Part shown: positions 54,756 through 63,458 of the stretch, one piece after another
Position numbering within the stretch: the stretch's first letter is position 1
Layout: each line of letters starts with the position of its first letter
Source of the DNA: Mesorhizobium sp.
GTDB taxonomy: Bacteria; Pseudomonadota; Alphaproteobacteria; Rhizobiales; Rhizobiaceae
DNA length: 64,000 bases
Direction of reading: 5' to 3'
NCBI RefSeq assembly: GCF_023954305.1
Contig: NZ_JAMLIG010000001.1
Location: 434,001 to 498,000 of the forward strand
Notes under the pieces: model-generated
Databases searched by the model: none
Told to the model about the DNA's origin: nothing
Seen by the model: the letters and a program-made list of their open reading frames with translations, nothing else
Made by a program: the position numbers and the translations under genes

Positions 54756-54835
54756 TGCCGCTGTCAACGTGCGATTGCAGATATTGCTTCCCCGCCCATC
54801 TGCTGTCGTTTGATTGATCCCGGAAAGGATCGGGT

Positions 54836-56461
54836 TCACGCCGGCAGCTTGTAGTCCCTGAACTGCTGGCGCAGCGTGATCTTCTGGATCTTGCCCGTGG
54901 CGGTATGCGGGATCTCGTCGACGAAGACGACGTCGTCGGGCATCCACCATTTGGCGATCTTGCCGTCCATGTAGGCAAGCATCTGTTCCCTGGTCAGTTC
55001 CTTGCCGGCCTTGCGGACGACGACCAGCAGCGGCCGCTCGTCCCATTTCGGGTGCGCGATGCCGATCACCGCGGCTTCCGCCACATCCGGATGGCCCACC
55101 GCCAGGTTCTCCAGCTCGATCGAGGAGATCCACTCGCCGCCCGACTTGATTACGTCCTTCGAGCGGTCGGTGATCTGCATGTAGCCGTTGGCGTTGATGT
55201 GGGCGACGTCGCCCGTGTCGAACCAGCCGTCGGCGTCGAACTGGTCCTTGCCAGCGCCGCCGTAGTAGCCCCTGGCGATCGCCGGTCCGCGCACCTTGAG
55301 CCGGCCGAAGGTCTTGCCGTCCCAGGGCAGTTCGCGATCGTTGTCGTCGGTCACCTTCATCTCGACGCCGAAGGGCGCCCAGCCCTGCATCTGCTTGATG
55401 TCCAGCAGCGCGTCGCCGGTGAAGTCCTGGTATTCCGGCTTCATCGTGCACAGCGAGCCGAGCGGGCTCATCTCGGTCATGCCCCAGGCGTGGATCACCT
55501 GCACGCCGTAGTTCTTCTCGAATTTTTCGGTGATGGCGCGCGGGCAGGCCGAACCGCCGATCACCACCTTGTTGAGGTGGGGAAGCTTCAGATTGTTCGC
55601 TTCGAGATGCTGCAACAGCATCAGCCAGACCGTCGGCACGGCGGCCGAGAAGGTCACCTTCTCGGTGTCGAGAAGCTCGTAGATCGAGGCGCCGTCCATC
55701 TTGCCGCCGGGCATGACCAGCTTGGCGCCGATCATCGGCGCGCTCTGGCCGAGGCCCCAGGCGTTGGCATGGAACATCGGCACCACCGGCAGGATCACGT
55801 CGCGCGACGAGATGCCCATCGCGTCCGGCATCGCGGCCATCATCGCGTGGATGACGTTCGAGCGATGCGAATAGAGCACGCCCTTCGGATCGCCCGTCGT
55901 GCCCGACGTGTAGCACATGCCGCAGGCGTCGGCCTCGGCGACATGCGCCCACTGGAAATCGCCATCGGCCTCGGCCAGCCATTCCTCGTAGGCGACGACG
56001 TTGGCCAGCGCGGTGGCTGGCATGTGCGCCTTGTCGGTCAGCACGACGACCCTCTTCAGCGACTTCACCAACGGCGCGATCTTCTCGACCAGCGGCATGA
56101 AGGTGAGGTCGACGAACAGCGCCTGGTCCTCGGCGTGGTTCATGATCCAGACGATCTGCTCGGGGAAGAGGCGCGGGTTGAGCGTGTGGTAGATGCCGCC
56201 CATGCCCATGATGCCGAACCATGCCTCGAGGTGGCGCGCGCTGTTCCAGGCGAGCGTGCCGATGCGGTCGGAGCGCTTGAAGCCGTCGCGCTGCAGCCGC
56301 TGCGCCACTTTCAGCGAGCGCTCGCGCAGATCCTTGTAGGTCGTGCGCACGATCGGTCCCTCGACCGAGCGTGACACGATCTCGCGCTGGCCGTGCTGCC
56401 GCGCGGCATGGTCGATAATCTTGTGGCACACCAGCGGCCACTCCTGCATCAGTCCAAGCAT
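54836..56461 (-). CDS. Fatty-acyl/aryl-CoA ligase (AMP-binding, medium-chain or DmdB-like)
   Basis: The 541-residue enzyme activates a carboxylic acid to its CoA thioester through an acyl-AMP. ANL-family motifs are CYTSGTTGDPKGVLYSHRS near residue 183, the A5 region WGMTEMSP, GWFDTGDVAHI and the late catalytic Lys in TATGKIQKI. Overall it resembles long-chain acyl-CoA synthetase-like proteins that include 3-methylthiopropionyl-CoA ligase (DmdB), but substrate cannot be fixed. GGGAGGA precedes the ATG by seven bases. Confidence 0.88.
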   Translation of the reverse strand: MLGLMQEWPLVCHKIIDHAARQHGQREIVSRSVEGPIVRTTYKDLRERSLKVAQRLQRDGFKRSDRIGTLAWNSARHLEAWFGIMGMGGIYHTLNPRLFPEQIVWIMNHAEDQALFVDLTFMPLVEKIAPLVKSLKRVVVLTDKAHMPATALANVVAYEEWLAEADGDFQWAHVAEADACGMCYTSGTTGDPKGVLYSHRSNVIHAMMAAMPDAMGISSRDVILPVVPMFHANAWGLGQSAPMIGAKLVMPGGKMDGASIYELLDTEKVTFSAAVPTVWLMLLQHLEANNLKLPHLNKVVIGGSACPRAITEKFEKNYGVQVIHAWGMTEMSPLGSLCTMKPEYQDFTGDALLDIKQMQGWAPFGVEMKVTDDNDRELPWDGKTFGRLKVRGPAIARGYYGGAGKDQFDADGWFDTGDVAHINANGYMQITDRSKDVIKSGGEWISSIELENLAVGHPDVAEAAVIGIAHPKWDERPLLVVVRKAGKELTREQMLAYMDGKIAKWWMPDDVVFVDEIPHTATGKIQKITLRQQFRDYKLPA

Positions 56462-56628
56462 TGCATTCCTCCCGAAAGCGTCCGCGGGAATTTCGTGCCG
56501 CGCGAAGCGCTTGTCCAGTCCCGCCGCAATGACTTTCGGTCAAGCCCGCACGGCGACGCACCCGCCACATTGCGGCCATTCTCGCCGGGATAGCTCGCCG
56601 CGGGCGGTTTTTGAGAAGCGAGACTCAC

Positions 56629-56991
56629 ATGGAAACGCATGTGGCGCAGGCGCCTGTCCCCGTCACCCCTTCGCTCGAAATGGTCGAACTGGAATTCGCG
56701 CTCGATCTGGAAGACGTGAACGCCGGCTTCGACGAAGCGGCCGGCGCGGCGGCGAAGGCGGCCGGCGGCGCGCTGCTCTTCACCATGCCGACGGCGGCGA
56801 TTGCCGATTGCAGCCGCGTCGCCGTCATCAGCCTCGGCGAGGCTGCCGAGCGCGAGCTCGTGCTCGTGATCCTCGGCGAGGACGGCATCAGCACCCGCAT
56901 CGAGACCGTCGCCGAGAGCACCAACCCGATCGCGGCGCTCGCGCGCTCCTGGTCGCAGGTCATGGAGCGCATGCCGGCGATTGCCGCCTGA
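56629..56991 (+). CDS. Conserved-looking small protein of unknown function
   Basis: The 120-residue protein has no membrane helix or signal peptide. It reads as an alternating alpha/beta domain: LEMVELEFALDLEDVNAGFD, ADCSRVAVISLGEAAERELV and VILGEDGISTRIETVAES. The codon bias and the divergent position from the acyl-CoA ligase support a real gene. I prefer the ATG at 56629; an in-frame TTG at 56611 is an alternative. No family was recognised. Confidence 0.6.
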   Translation: METHVAQAPVPVTPSLEMVELEFALDLEDVNAGFDEAAGAAAKAAGGALLFTMPTAAIADCSRVAVISLGEAAERELVLVILGEDGISTRIETVAESTNPIAALARSWSQVMERMPAIAA

Positions 56992-57099
56992 TCTGCTGGC
57001 TGGCATCAACTGGCGGAATGAATTTGGTCCAGCCGGCAGGCGGGGTTACCGCACTGCAGAATCTCCGCTAGTCTCCGGCCGAACCTCCGGAGACCGCCC

Positions 57100-58488
57100 A
57101 TGAACGCCCCGCTCAGCAATGTGCAGACCCGCGACGTCGAGGCGCTGCTGCATCCCTACACGCCGATCCATCGCCTGCGCGAGATCGGTCCGACAGTGAT
57201 CCAGCGCGGCAAGGGCGTCTATGTCTACGACACCCAGGGCAAGGCCTATATCGAGGGCATGGCGGGCCTGTGGTGCACGGGCCTCGGCTATGGCGACGAG
57301 GAGCTGATCGAGGCGGCCACCGAGCAGCTGCGCACTCTCTCCTATTCGCACCTGTTCGGCGCCAAGGGCATGGAGCCGGCGATCGAGCTGGCCGAGAAGC
57401 TGAAGGAGATCGCGCCGATCCCGGTCTCGAAGGTGTTCTACACGTCCTCAGGCTCCGAGGCCAACGACACCCAGGTCAAGCTCGCCTGGTACATGAACAA
57501 CGCGCTCGGCCGGCCGAACAAGAAGAAGATCATCTCGCGGCAGAAGGCCTATCACGGCGTCACCATCATGGCCGCCTCGCTCACCGGCCTGCCCTACAAT
57601 CACATGGGCTTCGACCTTCCCGTCGACCGCGTCGTCCACACCGACTGCCCGCATTACTGGCGCTTCGGCAAGGAGGGCGAGAGCGAGGCCGAGTTCCTGG
57701 CAAGGATCGTGGGTTCGCTGCGCGATCTGATCGAACGCGAAGGCCCCGACACGATCGCGGCGATGATCGCCGAGCCGGTCATGGGCGCGGGCGGCGTCAT
57801 CGTCCCTCCTTCCGGCTACTATGCCGCGATCAAGGAAGTGCTCGACGAGCACGACATCATCCTGATCGACGACGAGGTGATCAACGGCTTCGGCCGCACC
57901 GGCAACTGGTGGGGCTGCCAGACGCACGGCATGGTGCCCACCACTATCTCGGCCGCCAAGCAGCTCACCTCCGCCTACGTGCCGCTCGGCGCCGTCCTGG
58001 TGCCGGAAGACATCTACCAGGCCTATGTCGACCATTCTCGCCAGATCGGCACGTTCGGCCACGGCTTCACCTATGGCGGCCACCCGCTCGGCTGCGCTGT
58101 CGGCGCCAAGGCGATCGAGATCTACCAGAAGCGCGGCATCGTCGGCCATGTGCGCGCCATCTCGCCACAGTTCGCCAGCCGCCTCGAAGCCGTGCGCGAC
58201 CATCCGCTGGTCGGCGAGGTGCGCTATTCCGGTCTCGTCGGCGGCGTCGAACTGGTCGCCGACAGGCGGACGAAACGCTCCTTCGACGCAAAGAAGGGTG
58301 TGGGCGCCGCGCTCGCCCGGTTCGCCGAGGGCCACGGCGCGATCGTGCGCGCCATCGGCGACACGATCGCCTTCTGTCCGCCGATGATCATCACCGAATC
58401 CGAGTTGAACGAGCTGTTCGATCGCTTCGAAAAGGCGCTGGCCGATACCGAGGCCTTCGTCCACAAGGAGGGGCTGCGCGCGGCCTGA
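57100..58488 (+). CDS. Class III aminotransferase (omega-amino acid:pyruvate or putrescine type)
   Basis: The 462-residue PLP enzyme moves an amino group from an omega-amine, such as putrescine, beta-alanine or taurine, to pyruvate. It has the class III features YTSSGSEANDTQVKLAWYM, AYHGVTIMAASLTGL, LIDDEVINGFGRTG with the PLP-binding Asp, and SAAKQLTSAYVPLGA with the Schiff-base Lys. The length and the GLWCTGLGYG region match rhizobial omega-transaminases. Substrate is not certain. It ends 61 bases from a convergent TetR gene. Confidence 0.9.
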   Translation: MNAPLSNVQTRDVEALLHPYTPIHRLREIGPTVIQRGKGVYVYDTQGKAYIEGMAGLWCTGLGYGDEELIEAATEQLRTLSYSHLFGAKGMEPAIELAEKLKEIAPIPVSKVFYTSSGSEANDTQVKLAWYMNNALGRPNKKKIISRQKAYHGVTIMAASLTGLPYNHMGFDLPVDRVVHTDCPHYWRFGKEGESEAEFLARIVGSLRDLIEREGPDTIAAMIAEPVMGAGGVIVPPSGYYAAIKEVLDEHDIILIDDEVINGFGRTGNWWGCQTHGMVPTTISAAKQLTSAYVPLGAVLVPEDIYQAYVDHSRQIGTFGHGFTYGGHPLGCAVGAKAIEIYQKRGIVGHVRAISPQFASRLEAVRDHPLVGEVRYSGLVGGVELVADRRTKRSFDAKKGVGAALARFAEGHGAIVRAIGDTIAFCPPMIITESELNELFDRFEKALADTEAFVHKEGLRAA

Positions 58489-58549
58489 CGAAAGGTAGCG
58501 TCACGCCCATGCGCGGCTCGCGCGATCGACCGAAGACGTTCGCGCGGCG

Positions 58550-59197
58550 CTATTCGGCCGCCGCGGCACGCGGAAGCGTAGCCACGGCGGGTACCGAGAA
58601 CTGCATTTTGACGAAGGCGCGGTAGGCGAGAATCTGCTGGGCGAGACGGTTCGGGTCGCCTGTGACCTTCGCCATGATGATGCCGCCGTCGATGATGCAG
58701 GACAGCATCTCGGCCATCACATCGAGTTCCAGCGGCTCCCGTGGCGGATAGACGGCCATGATCGCTTCCAGATGGTCGCGGATGCGCGCGTTGACGCTTT
58801 CGATGGCCTCGCGGTTCAGATCGACGACGCGCCGGTCGAACAGCCGCTCCTGGTAGCAGACCGACGCGATCATGCAGCCGGGATGGCCGCCGGGAAGGTC
58901 CCCCATGAGTTCGGCCAGCATCTTCAGTCCGATCAGGAAGGCTTGCAGAGGGTCCTCCGACAGTTCCGCCGCCCTGCCGAAGATCTCGTCCAGGATGCGA
59001 TGATCCTCGGCGATGTAACGGCGCAGCAGTTCGTGCGCCAGCTCGTTCTTGTCGCGGAAGTGATAGAAGAAGCCGCTCTTGGTGATGCCGGCCTCGGCGA
59101 TCACCTCCTCGATCGAGGTCGCGCCGAAACCCTTGGCCAGCACCGACGCCTCAGCCACTTCGAGAATGCGTTCGCGTGTTGCCTCGCCCTTTCGCAT
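58550..59197 (-). CDS. TetR-family transcriptional regulator
   Basis: The 215-residue regulator has a TetR helix-turn-helix at about residues 8-54 (IEEVIAEAGITKSGFFYHFRDK) and a C-terminal ligand domain with LPGGHPGCMIASVCYQERLF, as in TetR_C_6/AcrR-like regulators. The ATG at 59197 has GGAGG seven bases upstream. It diverges from the homocysteine methyltransferase gene across 225 bases and is convergent with the aminotransferase, so either could be its target; the divergent gene is the more usual one. Confidence 0.9.
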   Translation of the reverse strand: MRKGEATRERILEVAEASVLAKGFGATSIEEVIAEAGITKSGFFYHFRDKNELAHELLRRYIAEDHRILDEIFGRAAELSEDPLQAFLIGLKMLAELMGDLPGGHPGCMIASVCYQERLFDRRVVDLNREAIESVNARIRDHLEAIMAVYPPREPLELDVMAEMLSCIIDGGIIMAKVTGDPNRLAQQILAYRAFVKMQFSVPAVATLPRAAAAE

Positions 59198-59370
59198 GAG
59201 CGGCCTCCAAAACTGTACTTGCGGTATGGAAATGCTGGGGCCGACGCTTACCACATTCCGTTAGGGAACCACCAGAAAATATTCAAGCCTTTGAATCTGC
59301 TTCTGTTTTAGAGTTCCGATCCGTGCCGTACCATGCGTCGGCTAGTTCGTCTCCATGCGATCTGGGAAAA

Positions 59371-59400
59371 CCCCGGCCGTCCGGGGCGGTCACGCCGCCC
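59371..59400 (+). promoter_or_regulatory. Overlapping alternative hairpins in the leader of the homocysteine methyltransferase gene
   Basis: CCCCGG (59371-59376) can pair with CCGGGG (59381-59386), and GGGCGG (59384-59389) can pair with CCGCCC (59395-59400). The two hairpins share three bases and exclude each other, 23 bases before the ATG. The arrangement could be an attenuator or riboswitch expression platform, but no known aptamer was recognised and GC-rich DNA makes such overlaps common. Confidence 0.35.
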
Positions 59401-59422
59401 GATCACATGGAGGTTTTGAACC

Positions 59423-60376
59423 ATGGCGAAGTATCGTCACGCACTGCCGCAGACCAATGGCGGCCTGTTTCTCAGCGACGGCGGAATGGAGACCGCCCTC
59501 ATCTTCCTGCAAGGTCTCGACCTGCCGCAGTTTGCATCCTTCGTGTTGGTCGACCGCAAGGACGGCCGCGCCGAGCTGGTGAAATACTACGAGCAGTACC
59601 TTCCCATCGCCCGCGAACGCGGCCTGGGCTTCGTGCTCGACACGGCCACCTGGCGGGCGAGCCTCGACTGGGGCCGCCTGATCGGCTTCGACGCGGCGCG
59701 GCTGGAGGCGGTCAACCTCGCCGCCGTCGACCTCGTCGCCGCCCTGCGCGACAAGTGGGAGACGCCGGCGACGCCGATCGTCATCAACGGCGCCATCGGC
59801 CCGCGCGGCGACGGCTACAAGGCCGGCCGCATGGAGAGGGAGGAGGCGCGCGACTACCATGCCTTCCAGGTCGATCTCTTCGCCCGCTCCCAGGCCGACA
59901 TGGTTTCGGCCATCACCATGAACACGGTCAACGAGGGCGTCGGCATCGCGCTCGCCGCCAGGGCGGCGCACATGCCCTGCGTCGTCTCCTTCACCGTCGA
60001 GACCGACGGCAGGCTGGTCGACGGCACGACGCTGCGGGCGGCGATCGAGGCGACGGAGGAGGCGACCGGCGGCTCGCCCGCCTACTACATGGTCAACTGC
60101 GCCCATCCCAGCCATTTCGAGCAGGCGCTGGCCCGCGACGAGGCCTGGGTCAGGCGCATCCGCGGCGTGCGCGCCAATGCGTCGGCGAAGAGCCATGCCG
60201 AGCTCGACTCTTCCGACACGCTCGACATCGGCGACATCGCCGACCTCGGCCGCCGCTACGGCTCGCTGACGCGGGCGTTCCCGTCGATGCGCGTCCTCGG
60301 CGGCTGCTGCGGCACCGACCACCGCCACCTGGCCGCGATCTGCGAAGCCTGCGCGCCCACCGCCGCGGCGGCCTGA
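59423..60376 (+). CDS. Homocysteine S-methyltransferase family protein
   Basis: The 317-residue protein likely methylates homocysteine to methionine from a methyl donor such as S-methylmethionine or a betaine. It has the N-terminal LSDGGMETALIF, the middle VNCAHPSHF with the first zinc Cys, and the C-terminal GGCCGTDHRHLAAI with the other two zinc-binding Cys residues. GGAGG lies nine bases upstream of the ATG. The donor cannot be named. It diverges from a TetR regulator and has possible leader hairpins. Confidence 0.9.
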   Translation: MAKYRHALPQTNGGLFLSDGGMETALIFLQGLDLPQFASFVLVDRKDGRAELVKYYEQYLPIARERGLGFVLDTATWRASLDWGRLIGFDAARLEAVNLAAVDLVAALRDKWETPATPIVINGAIGPRGDGYKAGRMEREEARDYHAFQVDLFARSQADMVSAITMNTVNEGVGIALAARAAHMPCVVSFTVETDGRLVDGTTLRAAIEATEEATGGSPAYYMVNCAHPSHFEQALARDEAWVRRIRGVRANASAKSHAELDSSDTLDIGDIADLGRRYGSLTRAFPSMRVLGGCCGTDHRHLAAICEACAPTAAAA

Positions 60377-60444
60377 TCGCCGACCACTCAACCGGACAGA
60401 AAACGGCGGACGCGCAGCCTTGCCGTCCGCCGAGGAGAGAGACC

Positions 60445-60630
60445 ATGTATTTTTCCGCACTCGCCGGCCTCATCGCCGGCGTCACCTTCCGCCGCAAGGC
60501 GGAGCAATCGGTGCCAGCGGGCCAGAAGGTACCCGCGGGCGTCGCCGAACTCACCGACCATCATCTGCGCGACATCGGCTATGTGCGCGAGCGCGTCAGG
60601 CAGCCGCGCAGCCCGCTGATGTGGATGTGA
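60445..60630 (+). CDS. Small DUF1127-like protein
   Basis: The 61-residue product ends with a segment close to the DUF1127/YjiS pattern, AELTDHHLRDIGYVRERV (about residues 34-51), where small basic proteins of alphaproteobacteria carry L-xDHLLxDIGL. DUF1127 proteins are involved in phosphate, carbon and RNA regulation in rhizobia and Agrobacterium. GAGGAGAG precedes the ATG. The gene lies between the homocysteine methyltransferase and the acetyltransferase in one orientation. Confidence 0.7.
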   Translation: MYFSALAGLIAGVTFRRKAEQSVPAGQKVPAGVAELTDHHLRDIGYVRERVRQPRSPLMWM

Positions 60631-60642
60631 GGGAGACGAACG

Positions 60643-61239
60643 ATGACCCCGACCCTGACGCCGGCGCCGGCGCTCGCCATCCGCCGTGCCCGCGCCGCGG
60701 ATGCGCCCGCCATCGCCCGCCTGTTCCTCGTCTCCTCCGACGGGCTCGCCGCCTATATCTGGCAGAGGCTCGCGCTGCCCGGCCAGTCGCCGGCGGAGGT
60801 GGGCGCGGCCCGCTACGCCCGCACCGGCACCGCCTTCTCCTTCGAGAACTGCCTGCTGGCGACGGTCGGCGGCGCGGTCGCCGGCATGGCGCATGCCTTC
60901 GCGATGCCGCCGCGCGCGCCGGGCGAGGTCGAGGACGACCCGGTGCTGGCGCCCTATGCCGAGCTCGAGGATCCCGGCTCGCTCTACCTCTCCGGCCTCG
61001 CCGTCGACGATCGCTTGCGTGGCCGGGGCATCGGCGGCGCGCTGATGGACCGCGTCGAGGCGTTGGCGCCGGAGAGCGGATGTTCCGGCGTGTCGCTGAT
61101 CTGCTTCGAGGCCAACCGGCGCGCCATGCGCTTCTACCGCGATCGGGGCTACCGCGAGATCGCCCGGCGCCGAATAGTCCCCCACCCGGCGCTGCGCTAC
61201 GGCGAGGGCGACGCGGTGCTCCTGGTCCGGCCCGGCTGA
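60643..61239 (+). CDS. GNAT-family N-acetyltransferase
   Basis: The 198-residue protein has the GNAT acetyl-CoA motif A as LAVDDRLRGRGIGGALMDR (about residues 125-143, R-GRGIG loop) and motif B with CFEANRRAMRFYRDRGYRE. It acetylates an amine, probably a small molecule or a protein N-terminus; the acceptor is unknown. It follows the DUF1127-like gene by 12 bases, so the two are probably cotranscribed. Confidence 0.87.
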   Translation: MTPTLTPAPALAIRRARAADAPAIARLFLVSSDGLAAYIWQRLALPGQSPAEVGAARYARTGTAFSFENCLLATVGGAVAGMAHAFAMPPRAPGEVEDDPVLAPYAELEDPGSLYLSGLAVDDRLRGRGIGGALMDRVEALAPESGCSGVSLICFEANRRAMRFYRDRGYREIARRRIVPHPALRYGEGDAVLLVRPG

Positions 61240-61270
61240 ACCGTAGACCCCTTCAAAGGAAACACACCTC

Positions 61271-61429
61271 ATGACCGCCCATCCTCCTCCGCGCCGCCGG
61301 CCAGGCGGCAGCGTCCTGTCGGCAGCCGCCGCGCTGTTCGCCGTCGCCTCGCTTGCCGGCACGCTGCTCGCCGCCCGCTCCCTCGACCTGTGGCTGTCCG
61401 CCACTCCGGTCGTCGACCTCAGGCTCTGA
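61271..61429 (+). CDS. Predicted small membrane protein
   Basis: A 52-residue frame starts at ATG 61271 with AAAGGAAA ten bases upstream. After a basic N-terminus rich in Pro and Arg it has one clear hydrophobic helix (residues about 16-36, LSAAAALFAVASLAGTLLAA). It follows the acetyltransferase by 31 bases on the same strand and overlaps the 3' end of the convergent hypothetical gene by 11 bases. Expression is unproven. Confidence 0.45.
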   Translation: MTAHPPPRRRPGGSVLSAAAALFAVASLAGTLLAARSLDLWLSATPVVDLRL

Positions 61430-62192
61430 CGCCCTTCGCCCGGTCGGCCGGCACCTGCCCGTCGGGGCCCTGCGGCGGCGCCTTCGGCGGACGCCCGCCG
61501 CCCTTGAGCCGCGGCAGGGGCAGCTTCGGCGGCGCCGCCGGCGGAGCCGCGCGGACATCCGCGCCGAGCGCGCCCTCCGGAAAGTGCCGGTCGACCCAGG
61601 CCGGGTCGACGCCGCACTGGTGGACGAGCACGAAGCGCGCGCCCACATAGGCCAGTTCGACGATCCGCCGGTCGATCCGCCGCAGCACGTCGGCGAGCTT
61701 CTCGTCGCTCTTCCGCTGCTTCTCGCCCGCTTCCTCGCGCGCCAGCACGGCGATGCGCTCGGCAAGCTGCACCAGCCCCGAAAGCGCCGCGACCTGGCGG
61801 CCCTCGAGCGGCTGGCCCGCCTCCACCTTCATCAGCATCGCCTCGGTGCGCCGCGCCAGAATCGCGCCCATCCGGGCGATGCGCTCGGCCGGCGGCAGGC
61901 CGGACAGCGGCTCCGCCGCCGGCGCCCCGGCGACAAACGCCGGCTCCTCCTCGACCGGATCGGCCTCGTGGCCCTCGCGCAGTTCGGCCGCGAGCGTGAT
62001 CATGGCGCGATGCGCCGCCCCCACCCGCTTGTAGCGGAAGTCGAGCGTCTTCCAGCCGTCCTCGCCGGCCCGCGCCGAAATGGTTTTCACATAGACGCCG
62101 CACGCCCGCGCCACGCGGACATGCGTCGGCGCCTCCCCCTCGCACAATTCACGGATCGCCAGCCAGCGATCGTCCGACAAAGCCTCAGGCAT
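61419..62192 (-). CDS. Hypothetical protein with N-terminal helix-turn-helix-like region
   Basis: The 257-residue product begins with a segment resembling a DNA-binding helix-turn-helix (WLAIRELCEGEAPTHVRVAR then YVKTISARAGEDGW, residues about 9-45), as seen in small-terminase-like or regulatory proteins. The middle is helical and charged (about 90-190), and the C-terminus is Pro/Ala/Arg rich and probably disordered. AAGGAGGG precedes the ATG. Function unknown; a phage-type small terminase origin is possible but not shown. Confidence 0.65.
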   Translation of the reverse strand: MPEALSDDRWLAIRELCEGEAPTHVRVARACGVYVKTISARAGEDGWKTLDFRYKRVGAAHRAMITLAAELREGHEADPVEEEPAFVAGAPAAEPLSGLPPAERIARMGAILARRTEAMLMKVEAGQPLEGRQVAALSGLVQLAERIAVLAREEAGEKQRKSDEKLADVLRRIDRRIVELAYVGARFVLVHQCGVDPAWVDRHFPEGALGADVRAAPPAAPPKLPLPRLKGGGRPPKAPPQGPDGQVPADRAKGVRA

Positions 62193-62531
62193 CACACCCT
62201 CCTTAAGCCGGGAAAGTCCGGCGCAAAGGAGTATGCGGGAGGGCGAAGGGGGGTGGATAAGTTGGGCGGGCGAATTGCGAGGGCGCGGGGGTGCCCTCAT
62301 TGCGGGGCGTTCAGGCGAACTTTGCGGAAAAGCGGACGTTGCGATGGAGACCAGGCAGGGCCGCTTTGAGCCACGATTGCGGTCGTAGCGGCTGGCCCGG
62401 GACCCCCCGAAAGCCGTCACTCGCTTGAACGCGGCAATGAAGTATTGACGGCCACCGACGCATCTGATTCGAGTGCGAGAACGGAGTATATAATTGTTCC
62501 CTTTTTGTTCTTATTGCGCTATCATAAACCG
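62193..62531 (+). promoter_or_regulatory. 339-bp intergenic region with a candidate promoter for the restriction genes
   Basis: No gene is supported here. Near its right end TATAAT at 62489-62494 is preceded at 17 bases by a poor -35 (GATTCG) and followed by a T-rich stretch up to the ATG at 62532, unlike the GC-rich sequence to the left. The shift in composition at about 62440 marks the left edge of the restriction-modification region. Confidence 0.45.
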
Positions 62532-63458
62532 ATGAAAGACGAAACCGACCTTGATGCGACTGCCCCGAAGCGTCGTCGAGCGACCAAGCAGGACGCCGTC
62601 ACGCCTCAGAAGAGCAAGAGCCTCCAGAGTCACGGCAAGAATTCGAAGGTTTATGTTCCGGTTATCCTAAAACTGTTCCAGGATCGCTGGCGGCCAGGAG
62701 CTGCAACAGTGGTGTTCTCGCTCGATGACGTTCGCACGGCTGTCGAAGCGGTACGCGCGGTGTCTGACAATCCTGATGCAATCTCCGCGCGGAATGCGGC
62801 CGACGTCGTTTATCGTATGCGTTCGCGCACGGTGCTGCCGGAAGAAATCTTGTCCAAAGGATTCCACGTCCTGCGCGCCATCGGGCGTGGGCTGTATCAG
62901 TTCGAGAAAGCATCTAGCGGCATCATGGAGGTGCCGGTCTGTGAGCTTACGCCCGCTATCGATCAGACGCCGATGCCTGTGAGAAGGCTGCTGCCCGAAG
63001 CGATGGCGGAGATGGACGAGCAGGCGTTGCTGTCGGTCGTCGGCTATTGCCAACTTCTCGACCATTTCACGGGCATGAGAATCTATCGGCTGCGTTCCCA
63101 CGTGCGGAAAAGCGTACCGGGAATCGGTCAAGCCGAACTCGACGCGATCGACGTCGGCATAGCGTCGGGCGACGACGATGTGCCCGTGGTGTTCCCGATC
63201 GAAGCCAAGGCTGTGTCGGACGAACTCAACCGCGTCCAGATCTACAACATGATCCAGTATGCGGCTCACTATTTCCCCGGCCTCAGGGTTCGACCGCTCG
63301 CCGTGAAGGTCGACTACCAGTCGGCCATTCATATCATGGAATTCAACGTCGCATCCCGGCCGGGCGATCTTCGCATCGTTCGGTCTGCCAGCTATGCCGT
63401 TAACACGTCGGAGGCTCAAATCGCCATGATCCGCGCAACCAGCGTGCCGAAACAATGA
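62532..63458 (+). CDS. Putative type II restriction endonuclease (PD-(D/E)XK-like)
   Basis: The 308-residue protein is not of a family I recognise. The C-terminal third has a credible nuclease core: Asp207 in AIDVGI and, 16 residues on, Glu224-Ala-Lys226 in FPIEAKAV, i.e. D-x16-E-x-K, followed by RVQIYNMIQYAAHYFPG, a helix often seen after the ExK strand. The first 45 residues are Lys/Arg rich. Its stop overlaps the start of a C5-cytosine methyltransferase by four bases (ATGA), so it is most probably the cognate restriction enzyme. The open frame extends upstream to 62445, but the ATG at 62532 is preferred. Confidence 0.68.
   Translation: MKDETDLDATAPKRRRATKQDAVTPQKSKSLQSHGKNSKVYVPVILKLFQDRWRPGAATVVFSLDDVRTAVEAVRAVSDNPDAISARNAADVVYRMRSRTVLPEEILSKGFHVLRAIGRGLYQFEKASSGIMEVPVCELTPAIDQTPMPVRRLLPEAMAEMDEQALLSVVGYCQLLDHFTGMRIYRLRSHVRKSVPGIGQAELDAIDVGIASGDDDVPVVFPIEAKAVSDELNRVQIYNMIQYAAHYFPGLRVRPLAVKVDYQSAIHIMEFNVASRPGDLRIVRSASYAVNTSEAQIAMIRATSVPKQ

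Noticed and set aside
59312..59422. SAM or SAH riboswitch before the homocysteine methyltransferase gene
   Set aside because: The leader has overlapping hairpins but none of the conserved cores of the SAM-I, SAM-II or SAH classes was found.
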